From JAJRXR01 sp041402005 (GTDB lineage Bacteria; Planctomycetota; Phycisphaerae; Phycisphaerales; UBA1924): a stretch of DNA of 64,000 nucleotides. The notes under the pieces are model-generated. The model searched no databases and was not told the DNA's origin. It worked only from the letters and a program-made list of their open reading frames with translations. Positions within the stretch are counted from its first letter, which is position 1. Every line of letters starts with the position of its first letter. The position numbers and the translations under genes are program-made. Shown here piece by piece: positions 24,896-33,225 of this stretch. The stretch is from NCBI GenBank assembly GCA_041402005.1, contig JAWKTB010000005.1, positions 1 to 64,000 of the forward strand, read 5' to 3'.

Positions 24896-25555
24896 TTGCT
24901 CGCCGGGGGTGTCGCCCTCGCCGCCGGGGCATCTTCCGCCACCGCCGACATCGTCAACGGCCAGATCGACACCTTCCAGGACGGCACGGTCCAGAGGGCT
25001 GGGCAACGGCATCATCGAGGAGCTGATCACGAACGAGGACGGCGGCCCGCTCAGCGCCGGCGACCGCTACCTCAGGTCGCGACAACAGGTGACCTGGGCG
25101 GGCCCGGCAGTCGCGTCGCGGTCTTCAACCGCATGCAGTGGACGGGCGACTACCTCGCCGCGGGGGTCACGTCCATCACCATGGACGTGCTCAACACCAC
25201 CGCGGGGGGTGAGGACCTCGAGCTGCGGGTCATGCTGTTCTGCGACGTCGGGACCGTCTTCACCTCGACGCTCGCGACCGTCGTCGGCGTCAACGACGGG
25301 TGGACGACCATCTCGTTCGACATCAGCGAGAGCGCGCTCACCCGCGTCAGCGGCAGTTTGAGCTACGACGACTCCCTGACGGGCGTCAATCGGCTCCTCA
25401 TCCGCCATCAGCCCGGCGCGCCGGCCGGTCCGGGCGGCGCCGCCGAACTCCCCGGCGGACTGATGGGCCTCGACAACATCCGGGCGGTCCCCACGCCCGG
25501 CGCCGTGGCGGTGTTCGTCCTGGGTGGCGCGCTGGCGGGGCGTCGACGGCGCTGA
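24896..25555 (+). CDS. Secreted PEP-CTERM-like protein, frameshifted in its N-terminal third
   Basis: The C-terminal part reads clearly from about 25090 (VAVFNRMQWTGDYLAAGVTS onward): a beta-sandwich-like domain ending in PTPGAVAVFVLGGALAGRRR, the Pro-rich motif, hydrophobic helix and Arg cluster of a PEP-CTERM sorting signal in its planctomycete PTPG form. Upstream the reading jumps: the signal-peptide-like LAGGVALAAGASSATADIVN is in this frame, ITNEDGGPLSAGDRYL is in another, and the real start is probably near 24880 in a third. The protein is probably exported and surface-sorted. The function of the beta domain is not recognised. Confidence 0.6.
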   Translation: MLAGGVALAAGASSATADIVNGQIDTFQDGTVQRAGQRHHRGADHERGRRPAQRRRPLPQVATTGDLGGPGSRVAVFNRMQWTGDYLAAGVTSITMDVLNTTAGGEDLELRVMLFCDVGTVFTSTLATVVGVNDGWTTISFDISESALTRVSGSLSYDDSLTGVNRLLIRHQPGAPAGPGGAAELPGGLMGLDNIRAVPTPGAVAVFVLGGALAGRRRR

Positions 25556-25575
25556 GCTGTCCTATGGTCTGCTCC

Positions 25576-25594
25576 CCCGGGCGGCGCGCCCGGG
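25576..25594 (+). other. GC-rich hairpin before the PrpD-family gene
   Basis: An eight-base perfect stem (CCCGGGCG and CGCCCGGG, three-base loop) lies between the PEP-CTERM-like gene and the PrpD ribosome site (CGGAGG). No T-run follows, so it may be a weak terminator or a leader hairpin. Confidence 0.4.
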
Positions 25595-25607
25595 CACGGA
25601 GGCGACC

Positions 25608-27035
25608 ATGGCCAGCTACAAGACCGACAACTTCGTCAGCTACGACATCGCGGCATGGGTCGCCGGACTTCGCTACGAGGACCTGAGCCCGGAGGCGGTC
25701 GAACGCGCCAAGCTCTTCTGGTACGACTCGATGGGGTGCGCTCTCGGCGGCTCGCAGACCGAGGACGCCCACATCCTCCTCGCCCACCATCGCGAGATGC
25801 ACGGCGAGGGCGGGGGACCCTGCACCTGCTTCGTTACCGGCTACAAGACCAACCCCGTCGACGCCGCCTTCCTCAACAACCACATGGTCCGCGCCATGGA
25901 CTTCAACGACATCTACTGGAAGGCCGACCCGAGCCACCCGTCCGACATCATCTGCGGCCCGCTCGCCGTTTGCGAGTTCAAGGGCCTTTCCGGCAAGGAC
26001 CTCATCCTCGCGACGATCGTTGCCTACGAGATCGAGATGCGTCTGGTCGAGATCGGACGCCCGGGCGTTCGCGAGTACGGCTGGCACCACGCGACGCTGA
26101 CCGGATTCGCGGCTCCATTCGCCGCGGGCAAGGCCCTCGGGCTCGATCAGAAGCAACTCGTGAATGCCGCGGGCATCTGCGCCAGCCGGACCGGCTCCGT
26201 CGGCGCCGTCACCGCCGGCAAGCTCACGATGATGAAGAACACCGTGGACCCCTGGGCGACGAGGATGGGCGTGGAGAGCGCGATGCTCGCCGCCCGGGGC
26301 TTCTCGGGGCCTGAGCACATCTTCGACGGCAAGGAGGGCCTCTTCCACGTCTTCGGGCACTCGGTCTACGACGGCAAGCCCTGCACGTTCGACGCTCAGG
26401 GTTTGACGAAGGATCTGCCCAGGGGCAAGGGCGATCACTACCGCATCCTCGACTGCGGCATGAAGTCGTTCCCGATCGAGGCGCTCAGCCATGCGCCGCT
26501 GTCCGCGATGATGAAGATCGTCCACGAGCACGACATCGACCCGGACAAGGTGGGCGAGATCAAAGTCGAGGTCATCGCCCGGGCGGCGGACATCCTGGGC
26601 GATCCGCACAAGTACCGTCCCACCAGCCGCGAGACCGCGGACCACTCCCTGCCCTACTCACTGGCGGTCGGGCTGATGGACGGCAAGGTCACGCCCCTCC
26701 AGTTCGCCGACGAGCGCGTCCGGGACCCGAAGCTGATCCCGGTTATGGACAAGGTGAAGGTCGTGCCGAACACCGAGTTCGAGGCGATGTTCCCCAAGTT
26801 CCAGCCCAGCCGCGTGACGATCACCATGACCGACGGCGTCAGGCACGTGCAGCAGGTGGACGTGCCCAAGGGCGACCCGCGAGACCCGATGACCGCCGAC
26901 GAGATCAAGGTCAAGTTCGACGCTCTCGGCAAGGACGTCGTCGGGCAGGCCAAGTGCGACCGGGCTGGCGAGCTGATCATGTCGCTCGAGCACGAGGCGA
27001 CGCTTGGTCGTTTCTTCGAGACGCTGACCGCCTGA
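25608..27035 (+). CDS. MmgE/PrpD family protein (2-methylcitrate dehydratase-like)
   Basis: The protein has 475 residues, and ATG 25608 follows CGGAGG. Family features in order: FVSYDIAAWVAGLRYEDLSP, the active-site-region AFLNNHMVRAMDFNDIYW, GYGWHHA-type EYGWHHATLTGFAAPFAAGK, DCGMKSFPIEALSHAPL and the terminal beta-alpha domain with VPKGDPRDPMTADEIKVKF. Members dehydrate 2-methylcitrate, decarboxylate cis-aconitate, or act on unknown acids. Its position near aconitase-like and citryl-CoA-lyase genes suggests a tricarboxylate substrate, but PrpB and PrpC are not present here, so the substrate is unresolved. Confidence 0.85.
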   Translation: MASYKTDNFVSYDIAAWVAGLRYEDLSPEAVERAKLFWYDSMGCALGGSQTEDAHILLAHHREMHGEGGGPCTCFVTGYKTNPVDAAFLNNHMVRAMDFNDIYWKADPSHPSDIICGPLAVCEFKGLSGKDLILATIVAYEIEMRLVEIGRPGVREYGWHHATLTGFAAPFAAGKALGLDQKQLVNAAGICASRTGSVGAVTAGKLTMMKNTVDPWATRMGVESAMLAARGFSGPEHIFDGKEGLFHVFGHSVYDGKPCTFDAQGLTKDLPRGKGDHYRILDCGMKSFPIEALSHAPLSAMMKIVHEHDIDPDKVGEIKVEVIARAADILGDPHKYRPTSRETADHSLPYSLAVGLMDGKVTPLQFADERVRDPKLIPVMDKVKVVPNTEFEAMFPKFQPSRVTITMTDGVRHVQQVDVPKGDPRDPMTADEIKVKFDALGKDVVGQAKCDRAGELIMSLEHEATLGRFFETLTA

Positions 27036-27051
27036 GACCGGAGCTGCGGCG

Positions 27052-27546
27052 ATGGCAGACCTCGTCCCCTCCCTCCTCCGCTGCTGGACCCACCAGGGCG
27101 AGTACGCCGACCGCCTGACCGCCGACCTGACCGCCGAGCAGGTCTTCGCGACCCCGCCCGGCGGCGTTGTCATGAACCACCCGGCCTGGGTCTTCTGCCA
27201 CCTGGGCGTCTACATGCCCGTCCTGATCGAACTGCTCGCCGGCGGCACGCCCCCCGACCCCCTCGAACATCGGTACGGGCGCCAATCCCGACCGACCCTC
27301 GACCCGGGCGAGTACCCCGCCTGGCCCGACATCCGCTCGGCATACCTCGCCGACCACGCCCGGGCGGGCAAGGCCCTGGAGGAGGCGCCCGCGGGCGTGC
27401 TCGACCGCCCGATCGCGATCTCGCGCTGGGCGCCCCGCTGGCCCCGCCTGGGCGACGCCGTCGTCCACCTGATGGTCGACCACGAGTCGGTCCACCTGGG
27501 CCAGCTCAGCGCGTGGCGGCGCGTCATGGGTCTGCCCAGCGTCTGA
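27052..27546 (+). CDS. DinB-family protein
   Basis: The protein has 164 residues and starts 16 bases after the PrpD gene, so the two are probably co-transcribed. It is a four-helix DinB/YfiT-type fold with the three expected metal-ligand histidines: VMNHPAWVFCHLG near residue 45 and VHLMVDHESVHLGQLSAWRR near the C-terminus. Some members are thiol transferases; the substrate here is unknown. Confidence 0.8.
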   Translation: MADLVPSLLRCWTHQGEYADRLTADLTAEQVFATPPGGVVMNHPAWVFCHLGVYMPVLIELLAGGTPPDPLEHRYGRQSRPTLDPGEYPAWPDIRSAYLADHARAGKALEEAPAGVLDRPIAISRWAPRWPRLGDAVVHLMVDHESVHLGQLSAWRRVMGLPSV

Positions 27547-27704
27547 ATCGCGTTTGGAGGGCACGAGGGCGGCGGCCCCGGTGTGTCTTTGCGGGATTTG
27601 GCGCCCCCTCCTACGCTCACGCGAATCGTCAAGGCGGGCACGATCGGCTTTCGTTTCCGGTCGAGACGCCGAGCCAGACGCGGGAACCAGACGCAGGAGC
27701 ACGT

Positions 27705-29117
27705 GTGAGTCTCGACGAAGCCACGATCAGTCAGACCTTCGAACTTGTCCGCCGATACATGGTGCTGGACGCCGAGGTCCCGGTCCGCCCCGTGCGCACG
27801 CCAGAGGATCTCGAGTCTGACCTCGCGCTGGAGATCACCGGCGTCGGCGCGCCGCTGCACGAGGTGATCGCCAAGCTCTGGCGCGTGATGGCGGCGACGC
27901 CCTCGACCACCAGCGTGAAGTTCTTCAACCAGCTCTTCGCGGGCCAGGACGCGGCGGCGACCGTCGCGGACATCGTCTCCGCCGTCGCCAACACGCCCAT
28001 GTACACCTTCAAGTCCGGCGGGCCCCAGATCCTGATCGAGAAGGCGTGCATCCGGCGGATGGCGGCAAAGGTCGGGTACGAGGACGGCGACGGGATCTTC
28101 GCCCCGGGCGGTTCCCTGTCGAACATGGCCGCGATGATCCTGGCTCCGCAACGAGGGCGTCGAGGGCCGCGCGACGCCGGCCTGAACGGCTCGCGGGCCA
28201 TCGTCTACACCTCCGAGGAGTGCCACTACTCGGTCCGCAAGGCCGCGGGGATGGTCGGGATCGGGCGCGAGAATGTCCGCTTCGTCCCGGCGGACCCCGA
28301 CGGGCGCATGGATCCCAAGGCCCTGCGCCGGATGATCCTCGAGGACCGGGCTTCGGGGGCGAGGCCGATCATGATCAACGCCACCGCCGGCACGACCGTC
28401 CAGGGCGCCTTCGATCCGATCGACGCGGTCGCGGACGTCGCGCGTGAGTTGGGGGTGTGGCTCCACGTGGACGGCGCCTGGGGCGGGTCGGCCCTCCTCT
28501 GCGAGCGCCTCCGCCCGCTGATGAAGGGCGTGCATCGGGCCGATTCGGTCACCTGGGACGCCCACAAGCTCCTCGGCGTCCCCCTGACCAGCTCGGTCCT
28601 GCTCACCAAGCGTCGCGGCCTGTGCCGCCAGAACTTCGACGAGTCCGCCAGCTACCTCTACCAGGAGGACGACGACGACCTGAACCCGGGCCGCAGCTCC
28701 ATCCAGTGCGGGCGGCGCAACGATGCGCTGAAGCTCTGGACCGCCTGGAACCATCACGGCGACGCGGGGTACGACCGGATGATCTCGCACATGCGGGATC
28801 TCGCCGAGCGGGCGCGGGACGTCATCGCCGCGGACCCGGCGCTCGTCCTGTCGCACGAGCCGCAGTTCGTGAACGTCTGCCTCGAGGTCCGGGGCAAGCC
28901 GAGCGACGACGTCTGCGCCCTATTGGGCCGGCGTCAGAAGGCCAAGGTCGGCTGGGGCGTCGTCAAGGGACGCAAGGTGATCCGTCTCGTCTTCGCCAAC
29001 CCCGAGGTCACGATGGACGGTGTCGAGGAGCTGATCGCGGACATCCGCGAGGTCGCCACCGACCTGCCCGAGCGCGACAACGCGTTGACCCCCGAGGAAC
29101 TGTGCGGCGCCTGCTAG
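27705..29117 (+). CDS. PLP-dependent cysteine-sulfinate/glutamate decarboxylase-like protein
   Basis: The protein has 470 residues from GTG 27705, chosen because CAGGAG lies just upstream and the family N-terminus begins there. It is a group II decarboxylase: VKFFNQLFAGQD, GDGIFAPGGSLSNMAAM, TSEECHYSVRKAAG, LHVDGAWGGSALL and the PLP lysine Lys288 in VTWDAHKLLGVP. The layout resembles animal CSAD/GAD2-type enzymes. The convergent neighbour is cysteine dioxygenase, which makes cysteine sulfinate, so decarboxylation to hypotaurine is the favoured role. Glutamate or aspartate decarboxylase cannot be excluded from sequence alone. Confidence 0.82.
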   Translation: MSLDEATISQTFELVRRYMVLDAEVPVRPVRTPEDLESDLALEITGVGAPLHEVIAKLWRVMAATPSTTSVKFFNQLFAGQDAAATVADIVSAVANTPMYTFKSGGPQILIEKACIRRMAAKVGYEDGDGIFAPGGSLSNMAAMILAPQRGRRGPRDAGLNGSRAIVYTSEECHYSVRKAAGMVGIGRENVRFVPADPDGRMDPKALRRMILEDRASGARPIMINATAGTTVQGAFDPIDAVADVARELGVWLHVDGAWGGSALLCERLRPLMKGVHRADSVTWDAHKLLGVPLTSSVLLTKRRGLCRQNFDESASYLYQEDDDDLNPGRSSIQCGRRNDALKLWTAWNHHGDAGYDRMISHMRDLAERARDVIAADPALVLSHEPQFVNVCLEVRGKPSDDVCALLGRRQKAKVGWGVVKGRKVIRLVFANPEVTMDGVEELIADIREVATDLPERDNALTPEELCGAC

Positions 29118-29136
29118 GCGGCGCTCATGGACGCGT

Positions 29137-29646
29137 TCAGCCGCCCTTCTCGTCGTACACGCCGATCCCCAGCTCGTACGTCCGCATGTTCAGGGGCGGC
29201 GAGTAGATGTGCAGGGTCACCAGGTCCTCGGTGTCCGACAGGTTGCAGACCTCGTGGATCGCCTCGTCCTGGGCGGCGCAGATCTCCCCGGGGCGGATGG
29301 TCGTCATGGCGACCGGGCGGACCTTGCCGTCGGGCAGCTTCTCAAAGCGGCGCTCAGTCACCGTCCCCTCGACGACGCGGAAGGCGCAGCTCGACGAGGC
29401 GTGGTCGTGGATCTGGCTCTTCTGACCCGGGCGCCAGCACAGGGCGACCAGTTCGTACCACGTGGTCGCCTTGATGCGGTTGCGCTGGTAGCAGTCGTTC
29501 TTGAACGTGCAGACCGGCTCGAGGTCCGCACGGCTCACGTCCAAGTCCGCAAGCAATCCCTCCAGCGTGGACAGATCCGCGCGCCCGGTCAGCGAATCGA
29601 GGTACTCGACGAGCGGCTCGAGCTTGGACGTGCACAACTGCGGCAT
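29137..29646 (-). CDS. Cysteine dioxygenase (type I)
   Basis: The protein has 169 residues from ATG 29646, which has GGAGG four bases upstream; the longer frame opens with TTG only. It oxidises cysteine to cysteine sulfinate with O2 and Fe(II). The cupin iron ligands are His80, His82 (SQIHDHASSS) and His131 (EAIHEVCNL). Cys87 and Tyr148 (LHIYSPP) occupy the positions of the Cys-Tyr thioether cofactor of mammalian CDO. It is the third gene of an operon read CBS, cystathionine lyase, CDO, with a 72-base gap before it. Confidence 0.9.
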   Translation of the reverse strand: MPQLCTSKLEPLVEYLDSLTGRADLSTLEGLLADLDVSRADLEPVCTFKNDCYQRNRIKATTWYELVALCWRPGQKSQIHDHASSSCAFRVVEGTVTERRFEKLPDGKVRPVAMTTIRPGEICAAQDEAIHEVCNLSDTEDLVTLHIYSPPLNMRTYELGIGVYDEKGG

Positions 29647-29718
29647 GGATCCTCCAACAAACAAGAACGATTCAAAGGAGCATAGCGGGAGGGCGATTGG
29701 TTTGCGAGCGCAGGCGCC

Positions 29719-30876
29719 CTAGACCGCCGCCAGCGCCCGCTCGATGTCGTCGATCTGGTCTTGGACGTCCTCGATACCGACCGAGAACCTCACCAATCCG
29801 TCTGTGATCCCGATCTTGGCCCGCTCCTCGGGGGGCACGCTCGCGTGGGTCATGATCGCGGGATGCTCGATCAGCGACTCCACGCCGCCCAGCGACTCGG
29901 CGAGGGAGAACAGTCGGACGTGCTCGAGGAACCGGCGCGCCTCGTCGAGTCCGCCCTTGAGGTACGCCGTGATCATCCCGCCTCCCCGGCACATCTGCTT
30001 GGCGGCGATCGCCCGCTGCGGGTGCGACTCGGCGCCCGGGTACACGACGCGTTCGATCTTCGGGTGCTCGGCCAGGAATGACGCGACGCGCTCCGCGTTC
30101 TCGCAGTGACGCTGCATCCGCAGGTGCAGCGTCTTGGTCGAGCGCAGGAGCAGGAAGCAGTCCCACGGGCCAGGCACCGCCCCGACCGCGTTCTGGATGT
30201 ACTTGAGCCGCTGGTGCAGGCCCTCGTCCTTCGTGATCAGGGCGCCCCCGACGACGTCCGCGTGCCCGCCGATGTACTTGGTGGACGAGTGGCTGACGAT
30301 GTCGGCGCCGAGGGCGAGGGGGTTCTGGAGCACCGGCGTCGCGAAGGTGTTGTCCACCGCCAGCAGGGCGCCCCGAGTCCGGGCGATCTCGGCCATCTTG
30401 GCGATGTCGATGATCTTGAGCGTCGGGTTCGTCGGCGTCTCCAGCCAGACGAGCCTGGTCTTACCCGTCATCGCGGCCTCGACCGCCCCCGCATCGGTCA
30501 TGTCCACGCGGGAGGCGGTGACGCCGAGCTGCTCGAAGACGCGTTTGAAGACGCGGTACGTCCCGCCGTACACGTCGTCGCAGAGGATGACGTGATCGCC
30601 CGAGCTGAGCAGGTGGAGCGTGGCGGCGAGCGAGGCGACGCCGGACGAAAATGCCAGGCCATGATTCCCGCCTTCGAGCGCCGCGAGGTTGGCCTCGAGC
30701 GCCGTGCGCGTCGGGTTGGCCGAGCGCGAGTAGTCGTACTCGCCCTTGAACTTGCCCGGGCTGGACTGGACGTACGTCGACGTCTGGTAGATCGGCGTGC
30801 AGATGGCGCCGGTGGTGGGGTCGGGCTGCTGGCCCGCGTGGATGCACTTGGTGGCGAAACGCATCGGTCCGTCCAT
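29719..30876 (-). CDS. Cystathionine gamma-lyase/gamma-synthase family enzyme
   Basis: The protein has 385 residues, standard for Cys/Met-metabolism PLP enzymes. Features: FATKCIHAGQQPDPTTGA, YDYSRSANPTRTALE, PLP lysine Lys200 in SHSSTKYIGGHADVVGG, and the substrate loop SLAESLGGVESLIEHPA. As the gene directly follows a cystathionine beta-synthase gene (11-base gap), the lyase direction, cystathionine to cysteine, is inferred. Together they form reverse transsulfuration. ATG 30876 has AGGA upstream; ATG 30864 is the alternative. Confidence 0.9.
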   Translation of the reverse strand: MDGPMRFATKCIHAGQQPDPTTGAICTPIYQTSTYVQSSPGKFKGEYDYSRSANPTRTALEANLAALEGGNHGLAFSSGVASLAATLHLLSSGDHVILCDDVYGGTYRVFKRVFEQLGVTASRVDMTDAGAVEAAMTGKTRLVWLETPTNPTLKIIDIAKMAEIARTRGALLAVDNTFATPVLQNPLALGADIVSHSSTKYIGGHADVVGGALITKDEGLHQRLKYIQNAVGAVPGPWDCFLLLRSTKTLHLRMQRHCENAERVASFLAEHPKIERVVYPGAESHPQRAIAAKQMCRGGGMITAYLKGGLDEARRFLEHVRLFSLAESLGGVESLIEHPAIMTHASVPPEERAKIGITDGLVRFSVGIEDVQDQIDDIERALAAV

Positions 30877-30887
30877 GTGGTGGATTC

Positions 30888-32276
30888 CTAGCTCTTGCGC
30901 CCGCCGGACCTGGAGGCCAGGTGCTCGACGAGGTCGATCTTCGAGATGACGCCGACGATCCTGGACGCGTCCACGACGATTGCCGTGTGGTCGGTCTCGA
31001 GGATGTGGAACAGCTCCTCGACCTGGGCCTTGGGGTAGACGAGACCGGCGATCGGGGTCGAAACCTCGCTCACGGGCGAGTCGCCCGAGACGTCGCCCGT
31101 GTGCAGGCCGCGGAGGAGGTCGAGCTCGTGGACGATGCGCTTGGGCGCCGACCCGTTCTCGACCAGGGGGATCTGGCTGACGCCGTGCTGGCGCATGAGG
31201 GTGATGACCTCGCCGACCTTCGCTTTGGGGCTGGCGGTGATGACGGGGTGTGGGTCGCGGGGGAGGATGTCTTCGACGAGGCCCAGGTCCGCGCCGGCGC
31301 CGAGCATGCCGTGGTCTCGCATCCACTCGTCGGAGAGGTACTTGGTGATGTACCGCCCGGCGTTGTCTGGCAGGACGCAGACGATGGTTTTGCCGGCGCC
31401 GAGTTCGACGGCCTTGCGCACCGCGGCGTGGACGATGGAGCCCGAGGACCCGCCGCAGAACAGGCCTTCCTCACGGACAAGCCGGCGGGCCATGGTGAAC
31501 GACTCCTTGTCGTTGACTTGGACCATGTCGTCGACGTGGTCGAACTGCATGGCGCCGCACTTGATGTCCTCGCCGATGCCCTCGACCTTGTAGACATACG
31601 GCGTGGGCATCGTGCCGGTGTGGAAGAGGTGGTAATGCACGGACCCGAGGATGTCCACGCCGATAGTGGTCTTGGACTCGTCCTGCTCCTTGATGTACTT
31701 GGCGGCGCCGGAGAGTGTGCCCCCCGTGCCGGTGGCGGCCATGAAGACGTCGAAGGCGCCCTTCGTCTGTTCCCAGACCTCGCGCCCCGTCGAGTGGTAG
31801 TGCGCGTCCACGTTGAGCTGCGTGTGGTACTGGTTCAGGTAGAAGGCGCCGGGCGTCTCCTCGGCGATGCGCTTCGCGACGTTTACATAGTGGTCCGGGG
31901 AATCCCCGGGCACGTCGGTCGGCGTGATGATGACTTCAGCGCCGAACGCCTTCATCGAGTTGACCTTCTCCTGGCTCATCTTGTCGGGCATGGTGAAGAC
32001 ACACCGGTAGCCCTTGACCGCGGCCACCATCGCGACGCCCATGCCGGTGTTGCCAGACGTGTTCTCGACGATGGTCCCGCCGGGCTTGAGCAGGCCCTGC
32101 TTCTCGGCCTGCTCGATGATGTAGTCGGCCATCCGGTCCTTGATGGAGCCGGCCGGGTTCATGAACTCGCACTTGGCGAGGATCGTCGCCGCCCCCTTGG
32201 GGACGACCCGATTCAGGCGGACCAGCGGGGTATTGCCGATTGCCTGGAGGATGTTGTCGTACGCTCCCTCGCGCAT
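30888..32276 (-). CDS. Cystathionine beta-synthase with C-terminal CBS-domain pair
   Basis: The protein has 462 residues. The catalytic PLP core spans residues 1-320 with Lys46 (NPAGSIKDRM), the GNTPLVRL start and the phosphate-binding GTGGTLSGAAKYI. The tandem CBS (Bateman) domains cover about residues 335-455 (LPRDPHPVITASPKAKVGEV, VSEVSTPIAGLVYPKAQVEE). The architecture matches eukaryotic CBS without the heme-binding N-terminus, so allosteric control through the CBS pair is likely. It condenses serine and homocysteine to cystathionine. It is the first gene of the operon leading to cysteine dioxygenase. Confidence 0.92.
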   Translation of the reverse strand: MREGAYDNILQAIGNTPLVRLNRVVPKGAATILAKCEFMNPAGSIKDRMADYIIEQAEKQGLLKPGGTIVENTSGNTGMGVAMVAAVKGYRCVFTMPDKMSQEKVNSMKAFGAEVIITPTDVPGDSPDHYVNVAKRIAEETPGAFYLNQYHTQLNVDAHYHSTGREVWEQTKGAFDVFMAATGTGGTLSGAAKYIKEQDESKTTIGVDILGSVHYHLFHTGTMPTPYVYKVEGIGEDIKCGAMQFDHVDDMVQVNDKESFTMARRLVREEGLFCGGSSGSIVHAAVRKAVELGAGKTIVCVLPDNAGRYITKYLSDEWMRDHGMLGAGADLGLVEDILPRDPHPVITASPKAKVGEVITLMRQHGVSQIPLVENGSAPKRIVHELDLLRGLHTGDVSGDSPVSEVSTPIAGLVYPKAQVEELFHILETDHTAIVVDASRIVGVISKIDLVEHLASRSGGRKS

Positions 32277-32379
32277 GGTTGCTCCGTCGTGGGGGTCGTC
32301 CCGGCCCCGAGCATACGCGGCGGCCTCAGGGCGAGGTGGGGGCGGGGCACGCGCCCGCCCACGCCGCTACCGTTGCCTC

Positions 32380-33168
32380 ATGGAGATGACACTCACAGGC
32401 CGAAGGGCCCTCGTCTGCGGCTCGACCCAGGGGATCGGACGTGCCGCGGCGGTCGAGCTGGCCTCGCTCGGCGCCCGCGTCACCCTCTTCGCCCGGACCG
32501 AGGCCTCGCTTCGCCAGGTTTGTGGCGAGCTGCCCACACCCTCGGACCAGGCCCACGATTGGCTCGCCGCCGACTTCGCCGACCCCGATTCGGTCCACGC
32601 GGCGATTGCGTCGAAGCTCGACGACGCGGCGCCCTACCACATCCTAGTCAACAACACGGGTGGTCCCCCCGGAGGCCCCATCGCCGACGCGACGCCCGAG
32701 GCGTTCCTCAAGGCCTTCAACCAGCACGTCGTGAACAACCAGATCTTGGTGCAGGCGCTCCTGCCGGGCTTCCGCAAGGCGAAGTACGGGCGGATCATCA
32801 ACATCATCTCGACGAGCGTGAAGGCGCCGATCCCGGGGCTGGGCGTCTCGAACACGACGCGTGGCGCCGTCGCGAGCTGGGCCAAGACCCTCGCGGGCGA
32901 GCTGGCCAAGGACAACATCACGGTCAATAACGTCCTGCCGGGCTTTACCGACACCGCGAGGCTCGAGCAGCTATTCCGGGCCAAGGCCGACAAGACGGGC
33001 AAGACCTACGAGCAGGTCCGCGACGAGGCGATCGCGGGCATCCCTGCCGGGCGCCTGGGACTGCCCGAGGAGATCGCCGCCGCGGTCGCGTTCCTGGCCA
33101 CCCCCGCCGCGGCGTACATCAACGGCATCAACATCCCCGTCGACGGCGGACGAACGCAGTCCCTGTAG
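32380..33168 (+). CDS. SDR-family oxidoreductase lacking the canonical YxxxK
   Basis: The protein has 262 residues. The Rossmann glycine motif GSTQGIGRA and VNNTGGPPGGP identify an SDR. The usual Tyr-x-x-x-Lys is replaced by GLGVSNTTRGAVASW, and the C-terminus GINIPVDGGRTQSL is normal. This is a known SDR subgroup (the 3-ketoacyl-ACP-reductase-like type with S-N-x-x-R). It is the first gene of the forward arm of the kynurenine cluster, before the aminomuconate-semialdehyde dehydrogenase, so a reductase step on a kynurenine-derived intermediate is possible but unproven. Confidence 0.82.
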   Translation: MEMTLTGRRALVCGSTQGIGRAAAVELASLGARVTLFARTEASLRQVCGELPTPSDQAHDWLAADFADPDSVHAAIASKLDDAAPYHILVNNTGGPPGGPIADATPEAFLKAFNQHVVNNQILVQALLPGFRKAKYGRIINIISTSVKAPIPGLGVSNTTRGAVASWAKTLAGELAKDNITVNNVLPGFTDTARLEQLFRAKADKTGKTYEQVRDEAIAGIPAGRLGLPEEIAAAVAFLATPAAAYINGINIPVDGGRTQSL

Positions 33169-33225
33169 CCCTCCCCCCGGTGGCGCCGGTTTCCAACCGG
33201 CTGAAAGTGGATCTCAATCCCACCA

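Noticed and set aside
26000..27035. 2-methylcitrate (propionate) cycle operon
   Set aside because: Only a PrpD-family protein is present; methylisocitrate lyase and a dedicated methylcitrate synthase are not in the window.
32335..32379. GC-rich inverted stretch before the SDR gene resembling the twin leaders
   Set aside because: Only the generic GGGCG/CGCCC character is shared; the ordered blocks of the two leaders are absent.
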